DNA from: Siphonodentalium dalli
Taxonomy: Eukaryota > Mollusca > Scaphopoda > Gadilida > Siphonodentaliidae
DNA length: 64,000 nucleotides
Assembly (NCBI GenBank): GCA_032622095.1
Contig: CP136069.1
Span: 43,874,194 to 43,938,193 of the forward strand
Direction: 5' to 3'
Position numbers and translations under genes: made by a program. Of this stretch, positions 48,368-59,673 are shown piece after piece; the stretch's first letter is position 1, and each line of letters begins with the position of its first letter. A model generated the notes under the pieces. It saw nothing but the letters and a program-made list of their open reading frames with translations. It was not told the origin of the DNA and made no database searches.

Positions 48368-48720
48368 AACATGATAAAAGAATTTGTAGGAAATGTAACA
48401 TGGAGGTTAATTGAGAATGAAGAAAACTTCCTTATGCGCTGCAACACATATGATAAGATGCGTAAACACTTCTTTTATGAGATAGGGATGACGAGTGATA
48501 AATTTATTGGATTGAATGATGGTCAAATATTTCAATACATAATGCAAAATAACGAGCCTCATACATGCAACATAATCTGCAACATGGTCCGGACATTTTT
48601 TCAAAGAAAGGTCAAATTCTACTGATATAATTATGAAATAGTTACTATAGTATATATATTATGTTGAATCATTGTTGACATTGTTATATATATATTTGTT
48701 ATTTTGACAACGGTCTCGTG
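48368..48720 (+). mobile_element. LINE C-terminal coding fragment and 3' UTR
   Basis: The frame gives NVTWRLIENEENFLMRCNTY, then DKMRKHFFYEIGM...KFIGLND and CNIICNMVRTFFQRK, ending at 48625. A 'E.E.FL..C..Y...R...F' block followed by an 'F..L' and a terminal '(A/T)F..R' is typical of the last residues of CR1/L2/jockey-like reverse transcriptase proteins. It is 5' truncated at or near the MITE at 48111-48367. The minus-strand relative is at 21465-21700. Confidence 0.7.
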
Positions 48721-49000
48721 TGGACGTTTTAAGTAATTAAGCTATATATCTACCATATGGGTTGGAAAATTTACAATCAAAGGGGGATAGCCTCCAGGAA
48801 ATTGACAGTTTATTCGGGCATGAAATTTATCCCTGTTTCACGCATTAAATTTCTAACTGTTTATTTTACCAATACGTCGTCCGAGTTGTACCATGGACAG
48901 CACCATTGAATTATTCTCCCTTGACACACTTCTCTGTGCAACCAAAGCCTGAGCTGTATCGATTTACATCGATGATTACTGTGATCATGTTTGCAGCAAG

Positions 49001-49445
49001 CCTGCGAATAGCGTGTCTGTCATTTGCAGAATGAGGTCCCCAAATTTATGGTGAATTTAGTGATGCTATCCCACACAGCGGGATAGCATGACCAAATTCA
49101 CCCTCTGGAGACCTCATTCTGCTCAGGCCTCATCTTCTGGAAAGTATCTGAGGTCTCAAATTAACATTGTTTTAGTTGCGTTTTCCCTTCTGGGAAGTTT
49201 CTATATCCCCTAATTTGCAGAAGATAAAATGCATAATCGAGGTGCCCAATAGGTGAACATCACCAACTTCAACTGGGGAACTTCAATTGATCTGATCCTA
49301 AGTCTACCATAGCTGTTGAGTGTCTAAGCAGAACGAGGTTCCAAGAGGGTGAATTTGGTAACGATAGCCCGCTGTGCGGGATAACGTCACTAAATTCACC
49401 CTCTGAGGACCTCATTTTGCAAATGACAGACACGCTATTTGCAGG
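49001..49445. mobile_element. Double-hairpin GCAGAATGAGG MITE, copy 5
   Basis: Ends CCTGCGAATAGCGTGTCTGT / ACAGACACGCTATTTGCAGG. The spacer, with TTAACATTGTTTTAGTTGCG and AATTTGCAGAAGATAAAATG, matches copy 1. Confidence 0.85.
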
Positions 49446-50470
49446 ATTGGTTAGTAGACATTAGACCTACACAGTACACCGCAGTTGTCATTCTTGATTC
49501 CACCACAACACGCCACTGCATAAATCTGCATTATTATTCTCAGAGACGTGATTTCTCTCACAATAACTTGATTCTTGTTATTATCACAAGAACTGAACAT
49601 GCAAGACTGAAGCCAAAGTTTATAGGGCGGCATATAGGTGTTCCCTACATGTAGTCCCTTCCGTGGAACATGCCTATGTATATATGGCAGCTTATTGTAT
49701 AGGGCCTATAAGTCCTATAATACATGGACCTCTTTTTAAATAATATGCATGCAACAACATTATTATGTCATTATATCGTGTAATTCGTGTTGGTGTACAG
49801 CTATAATTCTGGATGTTCCACTATCAGACCACCATCTTTGTGTGAATGTTTGGCAAAGATCCCCAACATGTCATATGTATATATATTCATATAGTATTGC
49901 ATAATCGAGATGATATATAGGCTGTATGGTTGTTGCTCAACTTTGAAATGAAAATACTTCGCTCATAAATTAGCTGCCAATAACAGTAACCAATGTTCAA
50001 TTTCACTATTTTAAATCCTCAGGATGTTGTTTGGAAAATGAAATTTGATGCAAACCATTGTTCGCTGAAAATGACAGGGGCGATCGTAATCCGCGTTGGA
50101 TGTGTCTGTACTCGGTCGATTTCCGTGTTAATTTTGGTTCGTTTCCGGAAAACCCATTCTGCACTTTTTATCTGTCGATGCTGTCGTCGCTTATGCTCAT
50201 AAAAATCATGGCGCGAGTTACGATAATCTCGTTTACAATTTCCAGCGTTTTAACTTATATAACGACAAAATTTATGAAGTAAAATACAATATATACAAAT
50301 AAAATAGTTGGTAATTGCATTTCTGATTCCAATAAAACTGCATTGACGGAAGATTGAATCAAATTCGACTGAAAACAAAATTCAACAGGTCAAAACAAAA
50401 GTCAAATCCAACAACTGAGCAACAAGTTCAACAGGTCAGGGGCAGTGGCTATTGCAGTATTGGTAAAATA
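49446..50470. other. Channel intron, no feature seen
   Basis: Unique sequence; the short duplication TTCAACAGGTCA (50381, 50430) is the only repeat noted. Confidence 0.5.
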
Positions 50471-50622
50471 TAATATTAGTTTTTCGGTGGTGGGGTGGGT
50501 GGCGAATAGCGATTTAGCTATATAAGAATTGGATGGATTTATGAAGTGATTAGTACTACCAGTATATCACTAAATTACATAGGAATCGATCGCTATGTCT
50601 TTATTTTCTCCACATACCGGTA

Positions 50623-51920
50623 CTAAAGCTGCTTTCACATACATGCGTTTAATGCATGCGTTTTACGGATGCGTTAGGCAGATGTGCGTTTAGAGCTTTC
50701 ACATACCTCCGTTTACCTCTGCGCGTACGTGTCCGTTAGCGGATGCGTGAAGAATTATTTGTGTTTAAATATTGTCCTTTCGCCATGGATTCCGACGAGG
50801 ACGAGGACGTTCCAATGATTGCTTAATCGGGTATACTTATCTCGAATACTTCTCCACATTGTCTTCAAATTTAGTACTAAATGAGAAAAAAAACGCAACG
50901 TTTGGAGCGGTTTCGCAGATTTTAAGCCATATTGCTTTTACATTTCATTGTCCTCCATGCAACAAATCCATGAATCGTTTTAATATTGAAACAAATGTGT
51001 TCAGTTTCACTCACCAATATAGGGACGAACAAATACACATATGTAGACTAAATGAACAGAAATTTAGCAATATAATTTGGTAATATATCCCAAGATATTG
51101 ATATATTTAACACAAATACCAACATACCAAATGCTGAATTATGGTATAGTGAATATTGAATCTATATTGATGTTGACATGAATTTAGCGTCAGTTAAAAC
51201 AACAGATGAACCACCTTCCCCAAATAAACAACAAAATACTATACACATTGTGTCACCCTGCCATCGTGCATGGACTGAGAGCTAATTGCCTGAACATTCT
51301 CTATGTCCCGAGTTCTTAATGGCGCTCGAAATTGTTTCCCATGAATTTTGCGATCTCTGTGAATCGTGATATCCAATATTTTTCGGATTAAACAGGTTGT
51401 CAAATTGGCGTACAGAATCTATCAGCTCCTCGTCGAAACAAGCTTCGTACCTGTGTTTAGGCATGGTGCATCTACGCTTCTATATGAGAGACTGCCAGCA
51501 AATATGCTACTTCCCACAAAACCAAGGCATTCGATGTCATTTGATGTATATTTTGACCTATAACTGCCATCACAATTATTTCATTCTTGTTTAATTTGAC
51601 CCAAGATTAGATAGCATGGTGCCAGCTGGCATACACCCCCACATATTATACCATTCTCATTCGTAAACACCACAAAATATCTACGGTATATCCCATGATT
51701 AATGACATCGCACCGAATACCCCTGTCCGCTTATGCGTAAAGCGGACAGCTTTTCGGTCTTGGAGCGAAAAGTTATGCGCGCACACACGAACGCGTGTTT
51801 AGCGGATGGTATGTGAAAGCCCCAGCGATAACATTGGAGATCGAAACGATGCGCGTACGGATGCGCTTACGGATGCATTAAACGCATGCGTTAAACGCAT
51901 GTATGTGAAAGCAGCTTTAG
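50623..51920. mobile_element. PIF/Harbinger-like element with degraded genes
   Basis: Ends CTAAAGCTGCTTTCACATAC and the inverse GTATGTGAAAGCAGCTTTAG, with subterminal repeats of GGATGCG/CGCATGCGTTAAACGCAT. Inside, on the + strand, MDSDEDEDVPMIA (50785-50826) looks like the acidic start of a Harbinger protein but stops at once. A MADF-like fragment lies on the minus strand. Harbinger elements typically encode a nuclease and a Myb/MADF-type protein, so this is a decayed or non-autonomous copy. Confidence 0.75.
51282..51464 (-). pseudogene. MADF-like domain fragment of the Harbinger element
   Basis: Sixty residues: MPKHRYEACFDEELIDSVRQ, then FDNLFNPKNIGYHDSQRSQN and SWETISSAIKNS. The pattern ELI..VR....L(F/Y)......Y.D...S...W..I...(I/L) is that of the first two helices of a MADF domain, a DNA-binding fold of the Myb/SANT class. 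The third helix is missing because the frame ends. Inferred role: the DNA-binding partner of a Harbinger transposase, now broken. Confidence 0.65.
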
Positions 51921-53070
51921 AGTAAGATGATCTCGAGAATCAGGAAAACTTATGTTCAGCCCTTACCAAATCACTGTCGGTTTTAAAAGGCTGTAAGGGG
52001 AGGGGGTTGGGCGCATTATCATATGTCATGATATACTAATAATCACTTCATAAATCCAACAACACCTTGAAATCGCTATTCGACACCCCCTCCGAGTCCC
52101 ATGACTTAAATGTGATCCGTTTCTTAAATTCTGGTTGGATGATAGACTTGACCTAATTCTGTATCACGAATGTCATGTATTAACATACCGGAAAGGATAA
52201 TCACTTCATAAATCCACCCACATACATGTATCATATAACACAATCGCTATTCCATTTCTTAATTCTGATATTATGATAGACATGACGTACATCATTGTGA
52301 ATCAATTGTGTCATGATGTACTGGTAGTAGTAATCACTGCATAAATCCATCCACACTGTATATAGCAAAATCGATATTCGCCACCCCCTCCGATTCCGTA
52401 AAACTTATAATAATTTATTTTTGAGGATGTGATTTGGTTTCATTTCAGAAAATCTGACTGATACAGTAATGTCCTAAATAATCGACTCCTTAACCACAGC
52501 TTAATTATGGGTAACTTTTCAGGATTTAGTCGGAAATATGGCTTGCTGCCATTCATCGGAAAGGTCTCAGTGAGAGCTTTCTGATGAATGGCAACAAGCC
52601 ATATTTCCGACTAAATCCTGAAAGTTACCCATACTTCTGCTGTGGTTAAGGAGTCGATTATTTAGGACATTACTGTATACATATGACTTCATTCTTATCC
52701 CGAATATCATGTCGTGATATTCTAAGAATCACTTCATAAATCCACCATAACCTTATTCACGAAATTGCTATATTAATTGCTATTATATTTCATTTGCGAT
52801 CTGTTAGTAATGCCCCTCCTCCCCCAGCCCCGACCACCTTTTAAAACGACAGTGATTTGGTAAGGACTGAAATAATTATTCTCGATGCTCCAGATCATCT
52901 TACTCTTCGTATGTATGTGTAGAAAATAAAGACATTATATAATCGCCGGGAGGCAAATTCCTATGTAATACTAGCGATTCCTAATTAATACTAGTTGTAC
53001 TAATCACTGCATAAATTCATCCAAATCATATATCGCAAAATCGTTATTCGCCACTGCCCAGGTCAGGCAC
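51921..53070. repeat. Inverted-repeat element with internal ATCACTTCATAAATCCA repeats
   Basis: Arm 51921-52030 (AGTAAGATGATCT...CCTTACCAAATCACTGTCGG...GGGAGGGGG) is inverted at 52800-52915. ATCACT(T/G)CATAAATCCA recurs at 52043, 52200, 52333, 52728 and 53003, and inverted at 50534, left of the Harbinger element. The CAGTAATGCCC MITE at 52464-52676 is inserted within. Confidence 0.75.
52464..52676. mobile_element. Palindromic CAGTAATGCCC MITE, copy 4
   Basis: A near-perfect palindrome with TA on both sides (52462-52463, 52677-52678). Confidence 0.88.
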
Positions 53071-53278
53071 ATCCTGATTCAACAATTATACTAAGTAGTG
53101 AATGAAGAACACAAAACAGCAACAACAATTATACTCATAGTTACCGTACTTAACTATTTTTAACTATTATAGTTGAATATTGACAGTGTCAAATACACTA
53201 TTTCTCTGTGTTCGTAGTTTGCAGCAGAGATGCCAGATAAAATTTGTTTTGCATTCTTTTGTGTCAGCTTACTGCGAA

Positions 53279-53348
53279 GTTGACCGGAAGTGGGCATTAA
53301 TGAAGCTTTGTCTTCGTTAACGTTAATGCTCGATGCCCACTTCCGTTA
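53279..53348. repeat. Small foldback unit (CCGGAAGTGGGCAT)
   Basis: TTGACCGGAAGTGGGCAT and ATGCCCACTTCCGTTAA pair, with inner ATTAATG / CGTTAAT also partly paired. Confidence 0.75.
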
Positions 53349-53453
53349 AATCACCGATCACATGAGGACGAATTAGTAATAATAGTAATGACATGATATT
53401 GTCCGGCGTCATGGTTTATTAAAGGCCCTTCAGGAAGGATTAACCCTTTACCC

Positions 53454-53835
53454 AACAGAACGGCCCTGTGCCAATGCATTCTCTTATATATGCGAGTCGA
53501 CCATAGGTCGCCTCGCATATATAAGAGAATGCATTGGCTTAACACATTAAAAATTATAAAATTGTTAAAGAATGTAAGAAAAAATGGTAAAAAGTGTTAA
53601 AAAAAGATTTTTTTTAAGCCAATGCATTCTCTTATATATGCGAGGCGACCTATGGTCGACTCGCATATATATGAGAATGCATTGGCACAGGGCATAACTG
53701 TAACTATCACAATGTGGTCAAGGAGCCGGTTCCAATGATATCCATATTTGTATGGTTCTATTGAGACAGACCGAAGATATTTTAGGCTGTTGAAGCTTTA
53801 TTTGGCCGGTTTTGGCCGGTTTGTTGGGTAAAGGG
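53454..53835. mobile_element. TTAA-flanked CCCTTTACCC-type element (inverted copy)
   Basis: TTAA at 53450-53453 and 53836-53839, double-hairpin cassette first and GGCCGGTTTTGGCC segment last. Just downstream, CAGCCCTCAGG...CCTGGAGGGCTG (53840-53925), then AAAGGGTTAA, suggests a further small nested unit. Confidence 0.88.
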
Positions 53836-54673
53836 TTAACAGCCCTCAGGTTTATTAGCGACCCTCGAGTGCGTCTCGGGGTCCCTAATTGATCCTTGTG
53901 TTTTAGAAACATTCCTGGAGGGCTGTCACGAAAGGGTTAATAGCAAATATTCTCTAATGATTGCAAAAATTCGCAGTAATCAGTCCATGAATTCACTTCT
54001 AAAGTTCTAATGCAAGAAGAAAATTCGCAGTTGTAAATTTTAATATTCAAATTGATTGATGGAATCAAATATTTGCAACATGCAATGCGAGTGGAAATAT
54101 TCTCATTGCGTAACTGTCGATATGGTGTGAATGGGTGTAACTGCTGGAGTTTCCATTACTAATTATCCAAGTCTAGTGTTGAAACGATTAGTCGAATAGA
54201 ATTTTGGCGATAATTGATTTGCAATATTCTAGTCGACTAATCGCCATATTTTCCCAGTAAGGTATAGAAAAAAGTTTCATACATGTAGGAAACAATCATT
54301 GCTGCATGCAATGTACTTCCATATTTATGGAATATATTAGTCTGATTTCTAATCAGGTCATTGACCCATTGTCATAACCCACAAATCTCTAAAGTGAACC
54401 AACTGTTACAAGGTATAGCGGAATAGCTCTCTGAACATCACATACAATGTTACTCAGGACTGTAACACATAGAACCGCGTACATGCACAGTTGTGATATC
54501 ATCCTGTGCAAAATGGACTGCTCGTGCGCTGGAAGTTCACTGCATCCAGCTATTTCGAAGTCTCTCTAAAGTATCAATGACCGCCACTTCGTCAGGAAGA
54601 CATGTGAACATTACTTCAATGCTGATGTTTACCACAATATTATATGATATAATTGATTGTCATGATACCTGTA

Positions 54674-54896
54674 CAGTTATGCCCCAAATAATATCGACTC
54701 CTTAACCAAAGCAGAATTATGGGCAATTTTTCAGGATTTAATAGGAAATATGGCTTGTTGCCATTCATCGGAAAGCTCTCACTGAGAGCTTTCAGATGAA
54801 TGGCAACAAGCCATATTTCCAACTAAATCCTGAAAAAATTTCCCATAATTCTGCTGTGGTTAAAGGAGTCGATTATTTAGGGCATAAGGGAAAACA
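54674..54896. mobile_element. Palindromic CAGTAATGCCC MITE, copy 5
   Basis: The left end CAGTTATGCCCC follows TA. The right end stops at GGGCATAAGGG, so the last bases are lost. Confidence 0.8.
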
Positions 54897-54948
54897 TTCA
54901 ATTGAAAAATTTATCTGCATGCATTACCAATGATATTTGCTGAATAAA

Positions 54949-55203
54949 CCCTTCCATGACTGGAGCTTCCTGAAATTTTGCCAAAACCCTGTGCCAATGC
55001 ATTCTCTTATATATACAAGTCTCCCATAGGGCGCCTCTCATATATAAGATAATGCATTTGCCTAACTATATTTACCTTAACATTATAAGCCAGTGCATTC
55101 TCTTATATATGCAAGGCTTCCTATGGCAGACTCGCATATATAAGAGAATGCACTGGCACAGGATCTTTAATGCTTCACCAGAGCAGCTCTCATCATGTAA
55201 GGG
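54949..55203. mobile_element. CCCTTTCATGA-type element just upstream of the IS2 exon
   Basis: CCCTTCCATGACTGGAGCTT, two hairpins (54990-55058, 55085-55154) and an end ATCATGTAAGGG before TTAA (55204-55207). It lies 166 bp before the exon at 55370. Confidence 0.8.
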
Positions 55204-55260
55204 TTAATATTTTACATGCTTACTGAACACAATGGCTACATACTATTTATCACACTATAA

Positions 55261-55360
55261 ATAAATGATATAATTCTTTAATAAATGATATAATTCTTTA
55301 ATAAATGATATAGTTCTTTAATAAATGATATAATTCTTTAATAGATGATATAATTCTTTC
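55261..55360 (+). repeat. 20-bp x 5 minisatellite abutting the IS2 exon acceptor
   Basis: Five contiguous 20-bp units (ATAAATGATATAATTCTTTA, with three substitutions in all) run right up to TATTTTCAG. The array sits in the branch-point/polypyrimidine zone, so each unit offers a possible branch A and T run. Confidence 0.95.
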
Positions 55361-55369
55361 TATTTTCAG

Positions 55370-55509
55370 GACAACACTGAAGTTTATTTTCTAGGAATTT
55401 TCTGTATAGAAGCTTTGTTAAAAATAGTAGCACTAGGTTTTATACTGCACAAAGGAGCGTATCTACGAAACGTTTGGAATATCATGGATTTTATAGTAGT
55501 AGTTACTGG
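55370..55509 (+). CDS. Cav2-type calcium channel alpha-1, exon encoding domain I S2 and start of S3
   Basis: This 140-nt exon continues the channel in phase 0 after a 10-kb intron. It begins [20 protein letters not shown], continues [20 protein letters not shown] and ends FIVVVTG. S2 spans roughly VYFLG to ALGF, and S3 starts at NVWNIMDF. The conserved S2 glutamate (IEALL) and S3 aspartate (IMDF), which pair with S4 charges in this family, are both present. The acceptor is TATTTTCAG and the donor is GTAAGT. The exon ends after two bases of a glycine codon, so the next exon must begin with one base. The identity with Cav2 channels is strong enough to rule out a chance frame. Just upstream, five perfect-period 20-bp repeats end nine bases before the exon. 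Confidence 0.95.
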
Positions 55510-57011
55510 GTAAGTACCTTTAATAATAATTCTAAGAAATTGTTTTAAAGTTTAATACAAACATCCACACAAAGAAAATCTGCCTGTATTTCAATGTTTC
55601 TTGATGAGATTCGAATCTGATAATTCTTGACAAAATTGTTATTTTAATTATTAAAGCGACCTTTTATATTGAAGGTTAAATTTAAAAAAGGCAAGCAATT
55701 ATTCCTGGGGTTGGCTCTTAAGAAATGGATATTAATTTTGTTGTGTTCCAAAGGGCTAATTTATTCCTGACTATTATAATTTATTCAACATTGCTTCATT
55801 TGAATAAAGGAACTGTTGTGCCGTAAACAAACTTGATATACTATTAGTTACCCGATATTCCTTCGATCTAAAGGACAGATAGTGAAATCAGTAGGGATAA
55901 TACTGGTTTACATCGAAGTTCAGTTTCCTTACTCTTCTGTTTCGGACTTTAATAAGTGTAAATCACCCGCTCAACTTAAATCACCAATGACGTTAATAAA
56001 ATGTCACATTTGTGAAAGTAACCCGGATTATTCTATTGAAAATATTATATTTGTTCGAAACTCCACAAGAGTTGTCAATTTAAATTTGTAATGCAATGTA
56101 AAAATATAATTTATTACAATGTTTACCTAATTTCAAAAGAATACAAACTCATTTAACCTCACGAACTTCGTAACAGTTCGGATCTTCTCTAGACATAAAC
56201 AAACAGATAAAATGTGTGGTTACTCGGAATTACATGATTTTTCTGTGCATAATTTAAACACAACAGTTAAATATAATATGCGTTTGCACACAAGTTTCTT
56301 ACCTAAACGTCTCTTGCCTCGAGTGAATTATTTAACGTAATTCTCGGAACTAATTGATTACTCTATTTATTACACTGCCGCATCAATTTGGTTCGCCAAA
56401 TATGAATAAAACACCCAGAATTAATGCATGAAAGTCCCGATGTGGAGAAAGATCAACCATCGAAAATGAGTCTAAATGAGTAAGCGACATAACGTCAATG
56501 ACGTCACAAGAAATGACATAATTCACTAGTGACATTACCATTTTTAATTAACAGCATTTTCAATGGAAATCGCACATAGGAGTGTAATAAAATATAATAA
56601 ATCATTATGACTGCAAAATATCACTCTTTCTGATAAATGTTGCATTTTGCATTTATTTGTAGGGCCTATGATAGAGTCAATTAAAATTAACTAAAAATCC
56701 CGCTACAGAATCTGGGCATAAAGTCCACTATAGGGTTTGGGCAGGAATCTTCGGCATAATTCAGTATTATCCCTACCAATTTCAGTAGCTGGTTTACGTG
56801 AAGGAAACTTGACTAACCTGATGTGTTTGTGTTGTATGGGTTTTTTTTTTTTACCTACCTGCCATATATTCATTAGGCCAAATAGAATACAGCTGGTTAA
56901 AGGTAGATAAAAACTGTAATACATATACTAGTATACCTGTATGAACAAGCGCAGGGTAAGGATTTTATCAATTGATCTCCCATTCCAATTAGCAGTTCAA
57001 GTATATAAGCA
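55510..57011. other. Channel intron after the IS2 exon; no further exon
   Basis: The frame at 55882-56091 has CHICESNPDYSIENI but no splice sites fitting the channel or a zinc finger. Confidence 0.5.
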
Positions 57012-57017
57012 ATTATG

Positions 57018-57151
57018 CAGTCCTCAAAATTGGCCACAGCAATAAGCAATGCCATGGGAAATGCCGTGGCAGCATGCGTGGCAGCATGCAGAACCTATAA
57101 TGCCACAGCACCAAATTTTCCATGGTACATTTTTCTTAATTTTGAGGGCTG
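57018..57151. mobile_element. Small MITE (CAGTCCTCAAAATT ends)
   Basis: CAGTCCTCAAAATTGGCCAC ... AATTTTGAGGGCTG with ATTATG directly on both sides (57012-57017, 57152-57157). The inner sequence has repeated GCCAC/GTGGC and GGCAGCATGC motifs. Confidence 0.75.
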
Positions 57152-58002
57152 ATTATGATAACACTGAAATATTTAATTTGAAATACTTATTCTTCCCATA
57201 AATCCATGTTTAATAGACGAAGAGTGAGGCATAATTGGGAAAAATGATTTTCTGGATGAGGCTTCTTCATGATACATTGAAATTCTGAAGAATGTAATTT
57301 CCGGAACGAGGCTACACATGATACAGGAAATTGTTTAGTGAATCGGAGGTATATCGTGGCTTCTTGAAGATAACCCCATACTGTGTAGCTATCGACCAAT
57401 CATATAACTTTTCAATAGATGCCGCCAGTAAATGGAAGTATTGAATTAGATGAAGAAACATCATTTGCTAGTTATATTATACTTTGATCGTATAACTTTG
57501 TTATAAGGATGTTTTCAGCCCCCTCTTTCAAAACATGTATATTACATTTATAATCTTGTTTAATCTTGAACATAATGGGTCGCTTTAAGTGCTGAATTGT
57601 TCTATTATTGAAGTTTGATGTATAAATTATTACACACCTATCCCTTGGTATGTGAAATACTGCAGGATACAATTCAGACTGACTTTGGCAATGATATAAT
57701 TTTTGGCATTATTTTCTAGTATGGGTTAATTGATTTAGTTTATGAGTTCAGAGAAAAATTACCGTAATGTAGTACATCTATCTGTATCTGACAGTGGTTG
57801 ATATCAAATGGAACATATGTCTGATTTTCAAGTCATGTTTTTCCATGCCAAATATATAAATATATAAAAAACTAGCCATGAAGGTCAATAGAGTTAAAAA
57901 CAAAACAACAGCCTTTATTTATAACATTGAGATCTGGCCGACTTATTGTTTTCTGCATACCACTGAAGAAGACAGTTAACTAGATCTAAGAACTCTATCT
58001 TC

Positions 58003-58390
58003 AGGCCTCAAAATATGGTACTGGACATTTGCAGAATGAGGTCCCCAGAGGGTGAATTTAGTTATGCTACCCCGCACAGTGAGCAAACGTCACCAAATTC
58101 ATTGCCTGGTGACCTCATTCTGCATGGCCTCAGACCTAGACTCAGATTTAAGTTTAAGATGGTGAAGATGGTGAAGTGCACCCATTGGGCACCTCAATTA
58201 AAACTAAACTAAAAAAGAGAAAAGTTTCTAAAGAAACTAAAAAGACTTGTTAATTTGATAATAAAGATACTTTCCAGCGAAGTTGATGGGGCATTGAGGC
58301 CTAAGCAGAATGAGGTTCCCAGAAGATGAAATCAGTGATGATAGTCTGCTGTTCGGGGTAGCATCACTAAATTCACCCTCTGGGGATTTT
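58003..58390. mobile_element. Double-hairpin GCAGAATGAGG MITE, copy 6, right end lost
   Basis: CTCAAAATATGGTACTGGAC ATTTGCAGAATGAGG starts the copy (same end type as 40231). The second hairpin ends at CTCTGGGGATTTT without the terminal repeat. Confidence 0.75.
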
Positions 58391-58497
58391 CAATGAACTC
58401 ACAAATTAACATAGTTATTTCTTCTTTGTGTTTACTCGATGTTCTATGGGTAGTTTTCTTGGAAGAGAAATGTGACAAGAACAATTCAAAATTCCTA

Positions 58498-58710
58498 AAG
58501 TAATGCCCTAAATAATTGACTCCTTAACCAAAGCAGAATTATGGGTAATTTTTCAGGATTTAGTCGGAAATATGTCTTGTTGCCATTCATAAGAAAGCTC
58601 TCACTGAGAGCTTTCCGATGAATGGCAACAAGCCATATTTCCGATTAAATCCTGAAAAATTACCCATAATTCTGCTGTGGTTAAAGAGTCGATTATTTAT
58701 GCCATTACAA
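58498..58710. mobile_element. Palindromic CAGTAATGCCC MITE, copy 6
   Basis: Ends are slightly eroded (AAGTAATGCCC / GCCATTACAA). Both arms are full length. Confidence 0.82.
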
Positions 58711-59277
58711 TAACATCAGTTTTTCATATTATTTACATAAATTACCTGCAGTCTTTTAATATTTATATTTTTCACTGAATCAATCGTTGGTCGGAAACTT
58801 GCCAGGGTGCCAAATGAACAGAGTGCGTTGAGCAACAAGCTACATTGTATAGGGTGTGTAATAAAGATTGGGAGTTGATGTAATTATACTCGTTCGTTAT
58901 TACATGAGCTGTAATGGAGACCAATTCTATCTACTAAATTTGTCATTTATTCAAAATTGGTAAAAATTTCAACATTCAGCAAAAAACATGACCTGCAAAA
59001 AGTAATGCTATAATTCCATTCAGGCCAAACCAATAAAATTGTGTGTTCTCATACATCTTCCACAATATGTAACGAGAACCTCGTTAAATTAATTTGCTAA
59101 TAAACCCCAAATTTTGAACTAAATCACATTTCTCTTTCATCGGATATCAGAGCCGTGAAAGTATGTGATAATTTGCTTAAAAATGGCAGCACGATATCGC
59201 TCCTGGCAATTTCAACTTTTGTTTTTTTTTTTATATATTGTTCAAAGTTGTCAGCAAGTTATTAAACTAATAAGATA

Positions 59278-59450
59278 TCCTAATAACTCTAAATAATCGA
59301 CTCCTTAACCACAGCAGAATTATGCGTAATTTTTCAGCCTTTAGTCGGAAATATGGCTTGTTGCCATTCATTGGAAAGCTCCGACTAAATCCTGAAAAAT
59401 TACCCATAATTCTGCTGTGGTTAAGGAGTCGATTATTTAGGGCATTACTG
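59278..59450. mobile_element. Palindromic CAGTAATGCCC MITE, copy 7, centre deleted
   Basis: The right arm begins directly after GGAAAGCT, so about 40 bp around the centre are missing. It ends at TA 59451-59452, 222 bp before exon 4a. Confidence 0.82.
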
Positions 59451-59673
59451 TAGTTGAAGAAAATTATGAATAGTCAATTCGACCTGAGACATCTTGCCGC
59501 CATTTTTGAGCAAATTATGACGTGTTTTACCGGCCTTGGATATGCTGGAAAGTTCCCAAATTCTTTACATATATAAGATTAAAAACTGGCCCTCACTCAT
59601 TAAAATTTCAATGTCGGAGAACTTTGGCTGATTATATATTATTCTGATTAAGACAAATATGTATGAATTGCAG

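Noticed and set aside
2286-53545. Recurrent frames reading QCILLYMR...IYKRMHW in many places on both strands, looking like a peptide family
   Set aside because: They are translations of the hairpin arm (GCATTCTCTTATATATGCG) and its inverse; the frame simply follows the repeat and has no gene context.
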